Of a DNA stretch of 64,000 nt, positions 36,808-44,811 are shown one piece after another. The stretch spans positions 16,193 to 80,192 of the forward strand of contig JAFGNH010000021.1 of assembly GCA_016927115.1 (NCBI GenBank), given 5' to 3'. This DNA comes from Anaerolineales bacterium (GTDB lineage Bacteria > Chloroflexota > Anaerolineae > Anaerolineales > E44-bin32). Numbering within the stretch: the first letter of the stretch is position 1; every line of letters begins with the position of its first letter. A model generated the notes under the pieces. It worked only from the letters and a program-made list of their open reading frames with translations, searched no databases and had not been told where the DNA came from. The translations under genes were made by a program, and so were the position numbers.

Positions 36808-37571
36808 TATTCGCTCTCCAGCATTTCCAGCACCATGTCTCTCGATTCAAAAACATCCTCCCTGGAAAACATCTCCAGGGTGACCACGCCTTTAAAACCA
36901 AAATTGATAAGATAATCCAGTACTTCCCGTACCTGGCGCGGTTCCATGTGCCTGAGAGATTGATGGTCGCGGCTGCCAATGCCGTGCAGATGGATCACGC
37001 GGGTTTGCCCCAGCCGTTTTTCGAGATAAGGGACTACCGCTTTATCATCCAACCAGAGATGCCCTATATCAATACAGCGGCTGACAGCAGCATGCTCGAA
37101 TAACGGGTCCCAGAAATCCTCCGGGAAGCCCTGCAGGTTTTCCACACACAGCTTCTCCAGGGAACCGAAACTCTCGGCGATCTCGTGCAGGGAAGCCAGG
37201 GCAAAATCCAGCCATTGCCCGGACTTCTCCTGGTTTTCAGCTTCCACGTGTACCACATAACCCTCGGGATCCAGCGGTTCAGCATGATGCAGGACACGCA
37301 GCGCCCTGCGCACAGAGCGCTTTCTCTCCTCGCCACCAGAACCCAGTTTGAGATCGAGCGGAAGATGCACGGTATACGTCAGATTTTGGTCCTGTGCAAG
37401 CTTGCGCAGTTCTTCCATTTCCTGCTCGGAAGGAAGATTGGATTGATTCTCCTCCTCCAACTCAAACAGGATCAGTTCAATATCCTCGGTCTTACCGGCC
37501 AGGAAACGCACATTCGGCATAATCTCAGCTGGAAGAACATAGGAGGTAGTACCCAGGCGAAATAGTTTCAT
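36807..37571 (-). CDS. cbiR: Cobamide-remodelling phosphodiesterase
   Basis: 254 residues, an AP-endonuclease-type TIM barrel (sugar phosphate isomerase/epimerase fold). It opens with FRLGTTSYVLPAEIMPNV, the start typical of CbiR, and has metal-site motifs YTVHLPLDLKLG, VVHVEAENQ, CVENLQGFP, CIDIGHLWLDD and IHLHGIG. CbiR cleaves the nucleotide loop of cobamides so that the lower base can be exchanged. The placement between cobS and cobU is the known context for this enzyme and strongly supports the call. It ends one base into cobU and starts two bases after cobS stops. Confidence 0.88.
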   Translation of the reverse strand: MKLFRLGTTSYVLPAEIMPNVRFLAGKTEDIELILFELEEENQSNLPSEQEMEELRKLAQDQNLTYTVHLPLDLKLGSGGEERKRSVRRALRVLHHAEPLDPEGYVVHVEAENQEKSGQWLDFALASLHEIAESFGSLEKLCVENLQGFPEDFWDPLFEHAAVSRCIDIGHLWLDDKAVVPYLEKRLGQTRVIHLHGIGSRDHQSLRHMEPRQVREVLDYLINFGFKGVVTLEMFSREDVFESRDMVLEMLESE

Positions 37572-37572
37572 C

Positions 37573-38289
37573 TCAACTCACCACAAAAAGAAACAGCACA
37601 ACAAGTTCCGACAGTTCACAGGCAGCACCCAATACATCCCCGGTTACACCGCCGATCCTGGCTTTTGCAAACTGAAAAACCAGCAGTGCTGTGAGGATAG
37701 CAAGGATAAGAGCAAGAAACCCCTGCATTCCCAGGGTACCAGCCAGAAGGAGCGGAACGAAAGAAGCTGCTCCAATCCGCAGGGGTGTCAGCCCCGACTT
37801 GAATACAGCACCCAGTCCCCCTTCGCGGGCAGAAGGGTAGAACATGCCGAGCAGCATTACACTCCTGCCGGCTGCCGGAGCCAGAAGGAGTACGGTTGCA
37901 GCAGTCAAACCCTCCAGAGCTGCTGCTTTCAGTATCAGAAACAGGGATATCCCGATCACAGCAAAGGCACCTGTACCTGGATCCCGTAGAATCGTAAGGC
38001 GGCGTTCCCGGTCAGCTGTGACCAGCAGCCCGTCCAGGCAGTCCGCCAGGCCGTCCAGGTGCAAACCCCCACTCAGCAGCACCCACAAACCCAGCAGCAG
38101 GCCGGCCCGCAGCCTATCGGGCACCCGCCCGTCCAGCAGAAAGTAAAACCCCACCAGCAGTACGCCAAGAAGTACGCCAACCAGCGGGAACCATATCGCT
38201 GCCTTTCCCAGATCTCTGGGAGAACGGGTTCCTGGCTTTCGCACCGGAAGGATCGTTAGAAAACTGAGAGCTGTCCACAAACCCTGCAT
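37573..38289 (-). CDS. cobS: Cobalamin synthase
   Basis: 238 residues, about six membrane helices. Joins adenosylcobinamide-GDP to the alpha-ribazole (phosphate) to give the cobamide. Motifs: FLTILPV near the start, the Asp-rich GGLHLDGLADCLDGLL near 75-90, and RDPGTGAFAVIG near 103. Length is normal for the family. It is the first gene of the minus-strand operon with cbiR, cobU, the TlpA-like and the Lgt-like genes. A -10 candidate (TATAAA on the minus strand near 38325) lies upstream; no riboswitch is visible directly before this gene. Confidence 0.93.
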   Translation of the reverse strand: MQGLWTALSFLTILPVRKPGTRSPRDLGKAAIWFPLVGVLLGVLLVGFYFLLDGRVPDRLRAGLLLGLWVLLSGGLHLDGLADCLDGLLVTADRERRLTILRDPGTGAFAVIGISLFLILKAAALEGLTAATVLLLAPAAGRSVMLLGMFYPSAREGGLGAVFKSGLTPLRIGAASFVPLLLAGTLGMQGFLALILAILTALLVFQFAKARIGGVTGDVLGAACELSELVVLFLFVVS

Positions 38290-38359
38290 CTGGATTCTCG
38301 CTTTCCCGAAATAATCTTACCTGATTTTATACTCCACGGCTGGTGAGCTTTATCTGAGG

Positions 38360-38392
38360 TGCCGGCAAACTGCCGGCATGTCTGTTTTTTTT
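38360..38392 (+). terminator. Hairpin with U tract on the plus strand, between btuD and cobS
   Basis: TGCCGGCA (38360-38367), loop AAC, TGCCGGCA (38371-38378), then a T run at 38385-38392. The U tract faces the plus strand, although both flanking operons run on the minus strand. It may protect or end the btu transcript or stop antisense transcription. Confidence 0.5.
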
Positions 38393-38504
38393 CCAGCCCC
38401 AGGGGGAAACTGGAAGAAGAATGAACAACGGACCGGAGCACATACAGCCAGGCAAGGATTCCAGCAAAGTACTAGTACCAGCAGTCGCTTCCAGCATGAC
38501 AACG

Positions 38505-39281
38505 TCAATCAGACGTAGTTACAACCGGGTGGCCGTTTTGCGGATTTGGAAATACCTGGATCTTCACCGCATACACCTCAGCCAGCAGATCTGCCGTGAG
38601 AACTTCCTGCGGCCTGCCAAGGGAATGAACGGTTCCATTGGAAAGAAGCATAACCCGATCGGCAAAACGAGACACCAGATTCAGATCATGCAGCGCCATT
38701 AACACCGCCAGGCCCTGTTCCAGTGCCAGTTCACGTACAAGCTTGAGCGTCCGGTCCTGGTGATGCAAATCCAGATGGGCTGTGGGTTCATCAAGCAGCA
38801 TAACCTCAGGTGATTGTGCCAGCGCCCTGGCGATCAGAACACGCTGCTGCTCACCGCCAGAGAGTTCTCCCACAAGACGATCTGCATATTCAAGCGTCCC
38901 GGTTTTCTCCATCATGGTTGTGGCGATCTCCACATCCTCCTGGTTTTCACTCTCGAACCAATTCAAATAGGCTGTGCGCCCCATTAACACTACATCGAGT
39001 GCTCTGAATGCTCCCGGCAAATGGATAGCCTGCGGTACCACTGCAATCCGGCGCGCCCGCTTGTCAGGATTTATCGAATGGATTGACTTTTCTCCAAGCC
39101 GGATCTCCCCGTTTGTCAGCGGCAGGATCCCTGAAGCAGCCTTGATCAGGGTGGACTTTCCTACCCCATTCGGCCCCACCACAGCCAGGATCTCACCAGG
39201 CTTCACATCGAAGCACAGATTGTGTAAAACCGGCCGCCGGGAATAGCCAAACCCGACATTGATAAACGAAAGCGCATCCAT
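38505..39281 (-). CDS. btuD: Cobamide ABC importer ATPase
   Basis: 258 residues. Walker A VGPNGVGKSTL, Q-loop VAVVPQAIHLPG, signature ELSGGEQQRVLIARAL, Walker B EVMLLDEPTAH and the switch His in ALHDLNL identify an FecE/BtuD-type ATPase. It drives import by the BtuC permease at the inner side of the membrane. The gene follows btuC with no gap. The family also serves siderophores and hemes; the cobalamin riboswitch at the head of the operon and the cob genes downstream point to cobamides. Confidence 0.92.
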   Translation of the reverse strand: MDALSFINVGFGYSRRPVLHNLCFDVKPGEILAVVGPNGVGKSTLIKAASGILPLTNGEIRLGEKSIHSINPDKRARRIAVVPQAIHLPGAFRALDVVLMGRTAYLNWFESENQEDVEIATTMMEKTGTLEYADRLVGELSGGEQQRVLIARALAQSPEVMLLDEPTAHLDLHHQDRTLKLVRELALEQGLAVLMALHDLNLVSRFADRVMLLSNGTVHSLGRPQEVLTADLLAEVYAVKIQVFPNPQNGHPVVTTSD

Positions 39282-40352
39282 CTACCAATACCCTATCTCT
39301 CTGCGTGTCTTGCGCAGCAGCCAGAGGAAAAATGGAGCTCCGATCACCGAAGTCACCACACCAACCGGCAGCACACTCGGAGCCATCACAACCCTGGCAA
39401 TGATATCCGTCAGCAGCAGGAAGATACCGCCGCCCAGTACAGCACGGGGAATAATACGCCGGTAATCAGCTCCCCAGATCAGACGAACGATATGCGGAAC
39501 GATCAAACCGACAAAACCAATGATCCCGGAGAAGGAAACGGCTGTTGCTGCAACCATCGAAGCAGTAACGACAATAACCAGCTTATACCGCTCCACATTC
39601 AAGCCCATCTGCTTTGCCTGGTCATCCCCGAACTGGAGCACATTCAAAGGGCGCCCCAGGACCATCATCAGGGAAATTCCGATCAGATAGTATGGCAGTG
39701 ATGCCAGAACAGGTTCCCATCCGCCCAGGCTGAACCCGCCGAAAAGCCAGCTCACCGCCCGATGCAGCTCTTCGCGCGACAGGATCATGATCAGGCTCGT
39801 TATCGAAGACATAAAGGAACTGACCGCAACACCGGCCAGAATCAATGTACTCACAGGAGTCGATCGTCCGATCTTTGCCAGTGAATATACCAGCCACACG
39901 GTGATCATCGCGCCGACAAACGCAGCTGCTGGAATGATAAACATACTGCTGAGCTGGTACGGCCACTTCACCGACATGGCCAGCACAGCTCCCAATCCCG
40001 CTCCTGATGCAATCCCCAGAATGTAAGGATCTGCCAGCGGATTACGGAACAGGCCCTGGTAAGCAGATCCACTGGCCGCCAGTGCCATCCCTGTTAATGC
40101 GAGCAGAACCGTATGGGGGAGACGGATATCATAGAGAATGATCTCAAATGTCTGAGGCCAGGTCGTCGTGATATGAAGCAGCCCGGTTTTATTGGCAAGG
40201 ATCCCGATTACATTCAGCGGCGGGATCGAGATCGACCCAACACTGATATTCACTACGGCAACAAGAAATAAAGCAGCAGCCAGCAGCCAGGGAGAGAACC
40301 TGCTGCCTCCCCGGCCACGCTCACTGCTGCTGTGCACAGTTTCGTTCGACAA
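39282..40352 (-). CDS. btuC: Cobamide ABC importer permease
   Basis: 356 residues and about ten membrane helices, a normal FecCD/BtuC permease. Family segments: GMALAASGSAYQGLFRNPLA, ADPYILGIASGAGLGAVL, LILAGVAVSSFMSS, GRPLNVLQFGDDQAKQMGLN and GIIGFVGLIVPHIVRL. Two copies form the pore that carries cobamide or cobinamide from BtuF across the membrane. It lies 8 bases after btuF and directly before btuD. The riboswitch upstream of btuF controls all three genes. Confidence 0.93.
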   Translation of the reverse strand: MSNETVHSSSERGRGGSRFSPWLLAAALFLVAVVNISVGSISIPPLNVIGILANKTGLLHITTTWPQTFEIILYDIRLPHTVLLALTGMALAASGSAYQGLFRNPLADPYILGIASGAGLGAVLAMSVKWPYQLSSMFIIPAAAFVGAMITVWLVYSLAKIGRSTPVSTLILAGVAVSSFMSSITSLIMILSREELHRAVSWLFGGFSLGGWEPVLASLPYYLIGISLMMVLGRPLNVLQFGDDQAKQMGLNVERYKLVIVVTASMVAATAVSFSGIIGFVGLIVPHIVRLIWGADYRRIIPRAVLGGGIFLLLTDIIARVVMAPSVLPVGVVTSVIGAPFFLWLLRKTRREIGYW

Positions 40353-40360
40353 TCGATTGC

Positions 40361-41287
40361 CTACTCAAAAAGCTCTGGGTGGAGATATGCCGCCATCGCT
40401 TCATATGCATCCATCAGTCTTGGCCCCGGGCGGTCGAACCAGTTCGTATCAATTCCATACACTCGTCCGTTTACCACTGCGTCGATGCCATCCCAGCCAG
40501 GCCGTTCAGCGATAGATTCAACTGTTGTTGTGACCCAGGCGCCGGACGCAAAAACAATCACTTCGGGGTTTGCGGCAATAATCTCTTCGGAGCTGAGAGT
40601 ATTGTAATAATCGACTTCGGCTGCGATATTCTCGCCGGCGGCCATGGAAATCACATAATCATGGAATGTACCAACACCTGCCGTCCATGGCGCAGCGGGG
40701 TCTGTCCCATCCACTTCATAGAAGACACTGACGGTCTCCGCACCAGCAACCTTTTGCTCCACCGCTGCCTGCCGTTCCTGCAGATGTGAAACCACCGTTT
40801 CTGCCTCCGCCTCCTGCCCGGTGATCGTTCCGGCCAGGCGCAAATTAGCATACAACCCATCAAAATCAGCCGGATTACCGATGACAAAAACCGGGATATC
40901 CAGTGCTTCCAGCTGGGCAATCTGCTCAGGGCTGGTCAATTCGGCTCCGAGAACCACATCCGGCTCCAGTGCGACAATTGCTTCTGTGTTCAACTCGCCC
41001 CATGTACTGCCGATACTCTCGATCTCAAGCGCCTCCTCCGGGAAATCCGTCATATCATCACGCCCGACTATCAGGTCACCAGCACCGAGGGCAAACAGTA
41101 TTTCAACATTCGAAGGTGCGATCGACACAATACGTTCGACTGGAAGGTCCAGTGTAATCTCGCGTCCATAACCATCGACCAGATCAACAGCTGTGTTTAC
41201 CTCTTCTGCCAGCGTTGTGGAGGAGCATGCACCGATCAGCAGGGTTGTTATCAGCATCACTATTATCAAAAGAGTATTCTTTTTCAC
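40361..41287 (-). CDS. btuF: Cobamide ABC importer substrate-binding lipoprotein
   Basis: 308 residues. Lipobox LIGAC with Cys 21, so the protein is anchored on the outer face. The mature domain is a BtuF/FepB-type binding protein: VDGYGREITLDLPVERIVSI, LGAGDLIVGRDDM, EAIVALEPDVVLGAE, and NPEVIVFASGAW. It hands corrinoids to BtuC. It is the first gene after a cobalamin riboswitch and its terminator, which makes corrinoid the likely ligand over siderophores or heme. Confidence 0.92.
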   Translation of the reverse strand: MKKNTLLIIVMLITTLLIGACSSTTLAEEVNTAVDLVDGYGREITLDLPVERIVSIAPSNVEILFALGAGDLIVGRDDMTDFPEEALEIESIGSTWGELNTEAIVALEPDVVLGAELTSPEQIAQLEALDIPVFVIGNPADFDGLYANLRLAGTITGQEAEAETVVSHLQERQAAVEQKVAGAETVSVFYEVDGTDPAAPWTAGVGTFHDYVISMAAGENIAAEVDYYNTLSSEEIIAANPEVIVFASGAWVTTTVESIAERPGWDGIDAVVNGRVYGIDTNWFDRPGPRLMDAYEAMAAYLHPELFE

Positions 41288-41320
41288 TTTTTTATCCTCT
41301 CCATGAATATTGACTGTTCA

Positions 41321-41354
41321 AAAAAAATAAAAAATCCCTGCCTTTCAGCAGGGA
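41321..41354 (-). terminator. Riboswitch terminator upstream of btuF
   Basis: On the minus strand the RNA reads CCCTGC, loop TGAAAG, GCAGGG, then a long U-rich run. The matching bases are 41348-41353 and 41336-41341. It lies between the cobalamin aptamer and btuF, so it should form when cobamide is bound. Confidence 0.85.
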
Positions 41355-41359
41355 GAGTA

Positions 41360-41377
41360 TTATGGAAGTTCTTTCAT
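41360..41377 (-). CDS. Possible five-residue leader peptide (MKELP)
   Basis: Minus-strand ATG at 41375-41377 has a very strong site, GGGGAGGAG, four bases upstream, and stops after five codons at 41360, six bases before the terminator stem. No downstream gene uses that site, which lies between aptamer and terminator. Confidence 0.4.
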   Translation of the reverse strand: MKELP

Positions 41378-41384
41378 AGGACTC

Positions 41385-41545
41385 CTCCCCTTCTTCGAGG
41401 TTTGTGGAGATCCCAGTCAGACAGTCGTCCTGGCTTCCTGATATATCAGGTAACAGTTGCGGGACAGCACCGGACTTGCACCGGTTTCGCTTTTGAGCCC
41501 TTCCATCCGGGGAAAAGGCATCTGGCTGGTATTCTTATTCAGTTG
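41385..41545 (-). promoter_or_regulatory. Cobalamin riboswitch
   Basis: On the minus strand the conserved segments appear in order: GGTGCAAGTCCGGTG, GCTGTCCCGCAACTGT, and the B12-box region GAAGCCAGGACGACTGTC followed by CTGACTGGG. Boundaries are approximate. It precedes the btuFCD importer and its own terminator, so cobamide should shut the operon down. Confidence 0.93.
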
Positions 41546-41553
41546 TCCCCTGT

Positions 41554-41581
41554 AGTATACCGTTGATTTTGCGACCGTCAA
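41554..41581 (-). promoter_or_regulatory. Promoter of the btuFCD operon
   Basis: Minus strand: TTGACG (41581-41576), 16-base spacer, TATACT (41559-41554). It lies just upstream of the cobalamin riboswitch. Confidence 0.75.
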
Positions 41582-42456
41582 GAACCTTTGTTTTCCAAAA
41601 CAATCCTCTCTGAGAAATCTGTGTCAAATGTCCCAATAAAGATCTTACTATCATACAAATTTGGTTTGGATTCTTGCATTTAAAATCGTTATCATATACT
41701 CTTTTCCTTAAGAAAGCGCATTTTCCTGCCCGGTGGGATATCTTGATCAGCAGGAGTCTTGCGCAGACCATATGACGCAAGTGTGTGAACTGTTTCGGTG
41801 AGGTATATGGGTAATACGGGTAGATGTACGGCTGTACAAGTACGTCCAAACCTGCAAGTCCTGGCTCATTGGCAAAACGTGGAAAGAACTATCCCACATT
41901 ACATTGAAGCATTTTTCCCCACTCTCACATTCTCCAGGATTTTTTTCTTGACGCGCCCTGGAAAAATATTCCACCAGAAACCTCGCCACTCTGATTCGAA
42001 GCACTATAGAAGTCCAGGAAAAACAACCTGCTTCTCATCCCTATTTCAGTACCGCATCTCCCCTCCAATCCTGGAGCAACAAAGCCTTTTCACCATCACC
42101 CCCGGCGTAATTGTTCTTCCGGAATCTCCACTCCAGCCAACTCCATTCCCATCTGGATCTGGCGCCCATAGATTTGTTCGCCCAACCATTGTCGCTGCAT
42201 CCCTCCTGACACAGCCCTGTTTTTTATAAGAACAAAGATACGGGCTCATACAACAACAGTTACTGAAGAATCTGTAAGCCGGAAAACAGTTGACTGCTGA
42301 TTCATTCCGATCAGTGTTCTATTCTGGCCTGTGCTGCTTCCAGAAATCGCCTGCCGAACAACTCTTTGCAGAACAGCTAGACTGACTGACAACGATATTG
42401 ATGAAACATATTGCTGACAACAGGTACTTTTATTATCTTTTCCAAAGGAGAAGAAC
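41582..42456. other. Divergent region between btu and the CODH/ACS operon
   Basis: About 875 bases. Small reading frames here lack ribosome sites and family matches. No strong promoter for the CODH operon was found; TATTAT (42431-42436) just before the ribosome site AAAGGAG is a candidate -10 without a good -35. No riboswitch is recognised on the plus strand. Confidence 0.4.
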
Positions 42457-42789
42457 ATGAAAGAACTCACCCTTTCCATTCCCGGGCTTTACGCGGACCA
42501 CCATGTGCTTCGGATCCGACGTGCACTGGATCTTCCCGGTGTTGAAGAGCTGTACGCCAGTTCTGCCTGGCATAAGCTCTGGATCCGTTTCGACGAGGCC
42601 AAACTCTCAGAAAGCACTATCGAAGAAACCATCCGTGCTATCGGGTATGGTCTAGATGCGAAGGAAACCCCCATACTGGTAGAACGTATCCGAGCCGGAC
42701 GTGATCCTCAGTGGGAAAAACTGGCAGCCCGGGTGACAAAAACAAACCCATCGGACCTGAAGATGTCCGGTGAGTTCCGACGTTATTAA
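42457..42789 (+). CDS. HMA-like small protein without the CxxC motif, first gene of the CODH/ACS operon
   Basis: 110 residues. Residues 1-70 have the heavy-metal-associated (HMA) pattern of strands and helices (KELTLSIPGLYADHHVLRIR, then a strand KLWIRFDEAKLS and TIEETIRAIGY). The metal-binding GMTCxxC of normal HMA domains is replaced by GLYADHHV, with two His and an Asp. The C-terminal 40 residues are charged and match nothing I know. AAAGGAG lies 8 bases before the ATG. It sits 15 bases before the CODH gene, and nickel must be delivered to that enzyme and to AcsB, so a metal-handling role is possible; this is inference. Confidence 0.6.
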   Translation: MKELTLSIPGLYADHHVLRIRRALDLPGVEELYASSAWHKLWIRFDEAKLSESTIEETIRAIGYGLDAKETPILVERIRAGRDPQWEKLAARVTKTNPSDLKMSGEFRRY

Positions 42790-42804
42790 GAAAGGAGTCT
42801 GTTC

Positions 42805-44796
42805 ATGGCGAAAAAACAGCGTTCTCCTGAAGAAACCAGCGGGGATCAGTCAAGCATCAAGCTGCTGCAGTTTGCACTGGATGAAGGATTTGATACATCT
42901 TTCTTCCGTGCTGATGCCCTTGCCCCCTGTCCGATCGGGAGTGAAGGCCTGTGCTGTAAAGTCTGCTCCATGGGGCCCTGTCGGCTAACAAAAGAAGACT
43001 CGCGCGGCATCTGTGGAGCCACACGCGATACCGTTGCCGCCCGCAACTTCGGGCGCATGGTCGCTGCCGGTGCTTCTGCCCATTCTGACCACGGACGGGA
43101 TCTTGCCTACACACTCCTGGCTGCCGCCCAGGGCCATGCACCCGACTATGCCATCCGCGATCCGATCAAGCTGCAAGAAATGGCTGTCACCTTTGATATC
43201 CCTCTCGATGGAAAATCTATGGAAGAGCTTGCCGCCGAAGTCGCTACAGCCGCATTGCAGGAATTCGGCAAAATCGACGGTACCCTCACCTACCTCAAGC
43301 GTGCACCCGAGCGCCGCCAGAAAATCTGGCAATCCCTTAAGATTGAACCACGCAGCATCGACCGTGAAATTGTCGAAATGATGCACCGCACCCATATCGG
43401 CAATGACCAGGAAGCCGAGCACATCCTCGATCATGCGCTGCGCTGCGCCCTCGGAGATGGCTGGGGCGGCTCGATGCTGGCCACAGATCTCACCGATGTG
43501 CTCTTCGGCACCCCTGGGCCTGTCCAATCCAATTCCAATCTCGGCGTACTGAAAGACGATGAGGTCAATATCATCATCCACGGGCATGAACCGACACTCT
43601 CCGAGATGATCGTGGCTGCAGCCCTGGATCCTGAACTGATCGAATATGCCCGCAGCAAGGGAGCTGCTGGTATCAACATGGCCGGTATTTGTTGTACAGC
43701 CAACGAAACCCTGATGCGGCAGGGTGTCCCTCTGGCCGGCAACTTCCTGCAGCAGGAGCTGGCACTCCTCACAGGATCGGTAGAAGCAATGGTGGTCGAC
43801 ATCCAGTGCATCATGCAGGGGTTGTCTGGACTGGCTGGTCATTTCCATACTGAACTGATTTCCACCTCACCGAAAGCGCGCATAAAAGGCTTCACTCACA
43901 TCGAGTTTGATGAACACAACGCACTGAATATCGCCAAGGACATTGTGCGACGGGCAATCGATAAATATCCCGAGCGCGGCGAGACCCACATCCCGGAAGA
44001 GACAGAACCTCTTATCCCCGGTTTCAGCCATGAGTACATTCAGTACGCACTCGGAGGCCTGTACCGCGGCTCGTTCCGGCCGCTGAATGACGCCATCATC
44101 TCCGGCCGCATCCGCGGCGTTGTCGCCAATATCGGCTGTAATAATGCCCGCATCTGCCACGACGCCTTGCATCGCGAGGTTGTAACCGAATTCCTCAAAA
44201 ACGATATTCTGGTCGTCGAAACCGGCTGCGGCGCTATCGCCAGCGCCAAACAGGGTTATATGACACCCGAAGCTGCATTCGAAGCTGCCGGACCCGGTCT
44301 GCGGGAAGTATGTGAAGCTGTAGGGATCCCACCCGTACTGCATATGGGATCATGCGTCGACAATTCCCGTATCCTGACCGTGCTGTCGCAAATGGCCACC
44401 GAAGGCGGGCTTGGCGAGGATATCTCCGATATTCCGGCTGTAGGGATGGCACCGGAGTGGATGAGTGAGAAAGCCATTTCAATCGCCACCTACTGCGTCG
44501 CCTCCGGAGCCTATGTGATCATGGGCCGCCATAACCCCGTCTCCGGCTGCGAGGAGGTAACGCAAATCCTCAGTGAAACCTGGGAGCAGAAGGTGGGCGG
44601 CCGGTTGGAGTTCGTAGACAACTGCGAGGAAATCATTTCCCGTGCGATCGCCCACATCGACGCCAAACGAGCTGCCCTGGGCCTGGACCCGTACCAGCCC
44701 GAAAAATGGGGGCAATCCGGAGATGCCCGCATGCTCACCTTACTCGAAAAACCTTTCTTCGATCGAATCGAAGCCGTTTACGGTGGCAAAGACTGA
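42805..44796 (+). CDS. cooS: Carbon monoxide dehydrogenase catalytic subunit (Ni-Fe-S)
   Basis: 663 residues (also called acsA). Reduces CO2 to CO, the carbonyl branch of the Wood-Ljungdahl pathway, and passes CO to AcsB. The N-terminal Cys-rich segment (CPIGSEGLCCKVCSMGPC then GICG) holds the B and D clusters. The C-cluster ligands line up by position: His 261, Cys 296 (or the adjacent Cys 297), Cys 335, Cys 445, Cys 475 and Cys 517. All are present, so the enzyme should be active. AAAGGAG lies 10 bases before ATG. Second gene of the operon, 15 bases before acsB. Confidence 0.97.
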   Translation: MAKKQRSPEETSGDQSSIKLLQFALDEGFDTSFFRADALAPCPIGSEGLCCKVCSMGPCRLTKEDSRGICGATRDTVAARNFGRMVAAGASAHSDHGRDLAYTLLAAAQGHAPDYAIRDPIKLQEMAVTFDIPLDGKSMEELAAEVATAALQEFGKIDGTLTYLKRAPERRQKIWQSLKIEPRSIDREIVEMMHRTHIGNDQEAEHILDHALRCALGDGWGGSMLATDLTDVLFGTPGPVQSNSNLGVLKDDEVNIIIHGHEPTLSEMIVAAALDPELIEYARSKGAAGINMAGICCTANETLMRQGVPLAGNFLQQELALLTGSVEAMVVDIQCIMQGLSGLAGHFHTELISTSPKARIKGFTHIEFDEHNALNIAKDIVRRAIDKYPERGETHIPEETEPLIPGFSHEYIQYALGGLYRGSFRPLNDAIISGRIRGVVANIGCNNARICHDALHREVVTEFLKNDILVVETGCGAIASAKQGYMTPEAAFEAAGPGLREVCEAVGIPPVLHMGSCVDNSRILTVLSQMATEGGLGEDISDIPAVGMAPEWMSEKAISIATYCVASGAYVIMGRHNPVSGCEEVTQILSETWEQKVGGRLEFVDNCEEIISRAIAHIDAKRAALGLDPYQPEKWGQSGDARMLTLLEKPFFDRIEAVYGGKD

Positions 44797-44811
44797 CCAG
44801 GAGGAGAAAAC

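Noticed and set aside
38290..38504. Second cobalamin riboswitch upstream of cobS
   Set aside because: The B12-box and the GGTGCAAGTCCG segment are absent; only an inverted repeat and an A/T run are seen.
42985..43848. Long minus-strand frame opposite cooS
   Set aside because: Shadow of the CODH gene; no ribosome site or family match.
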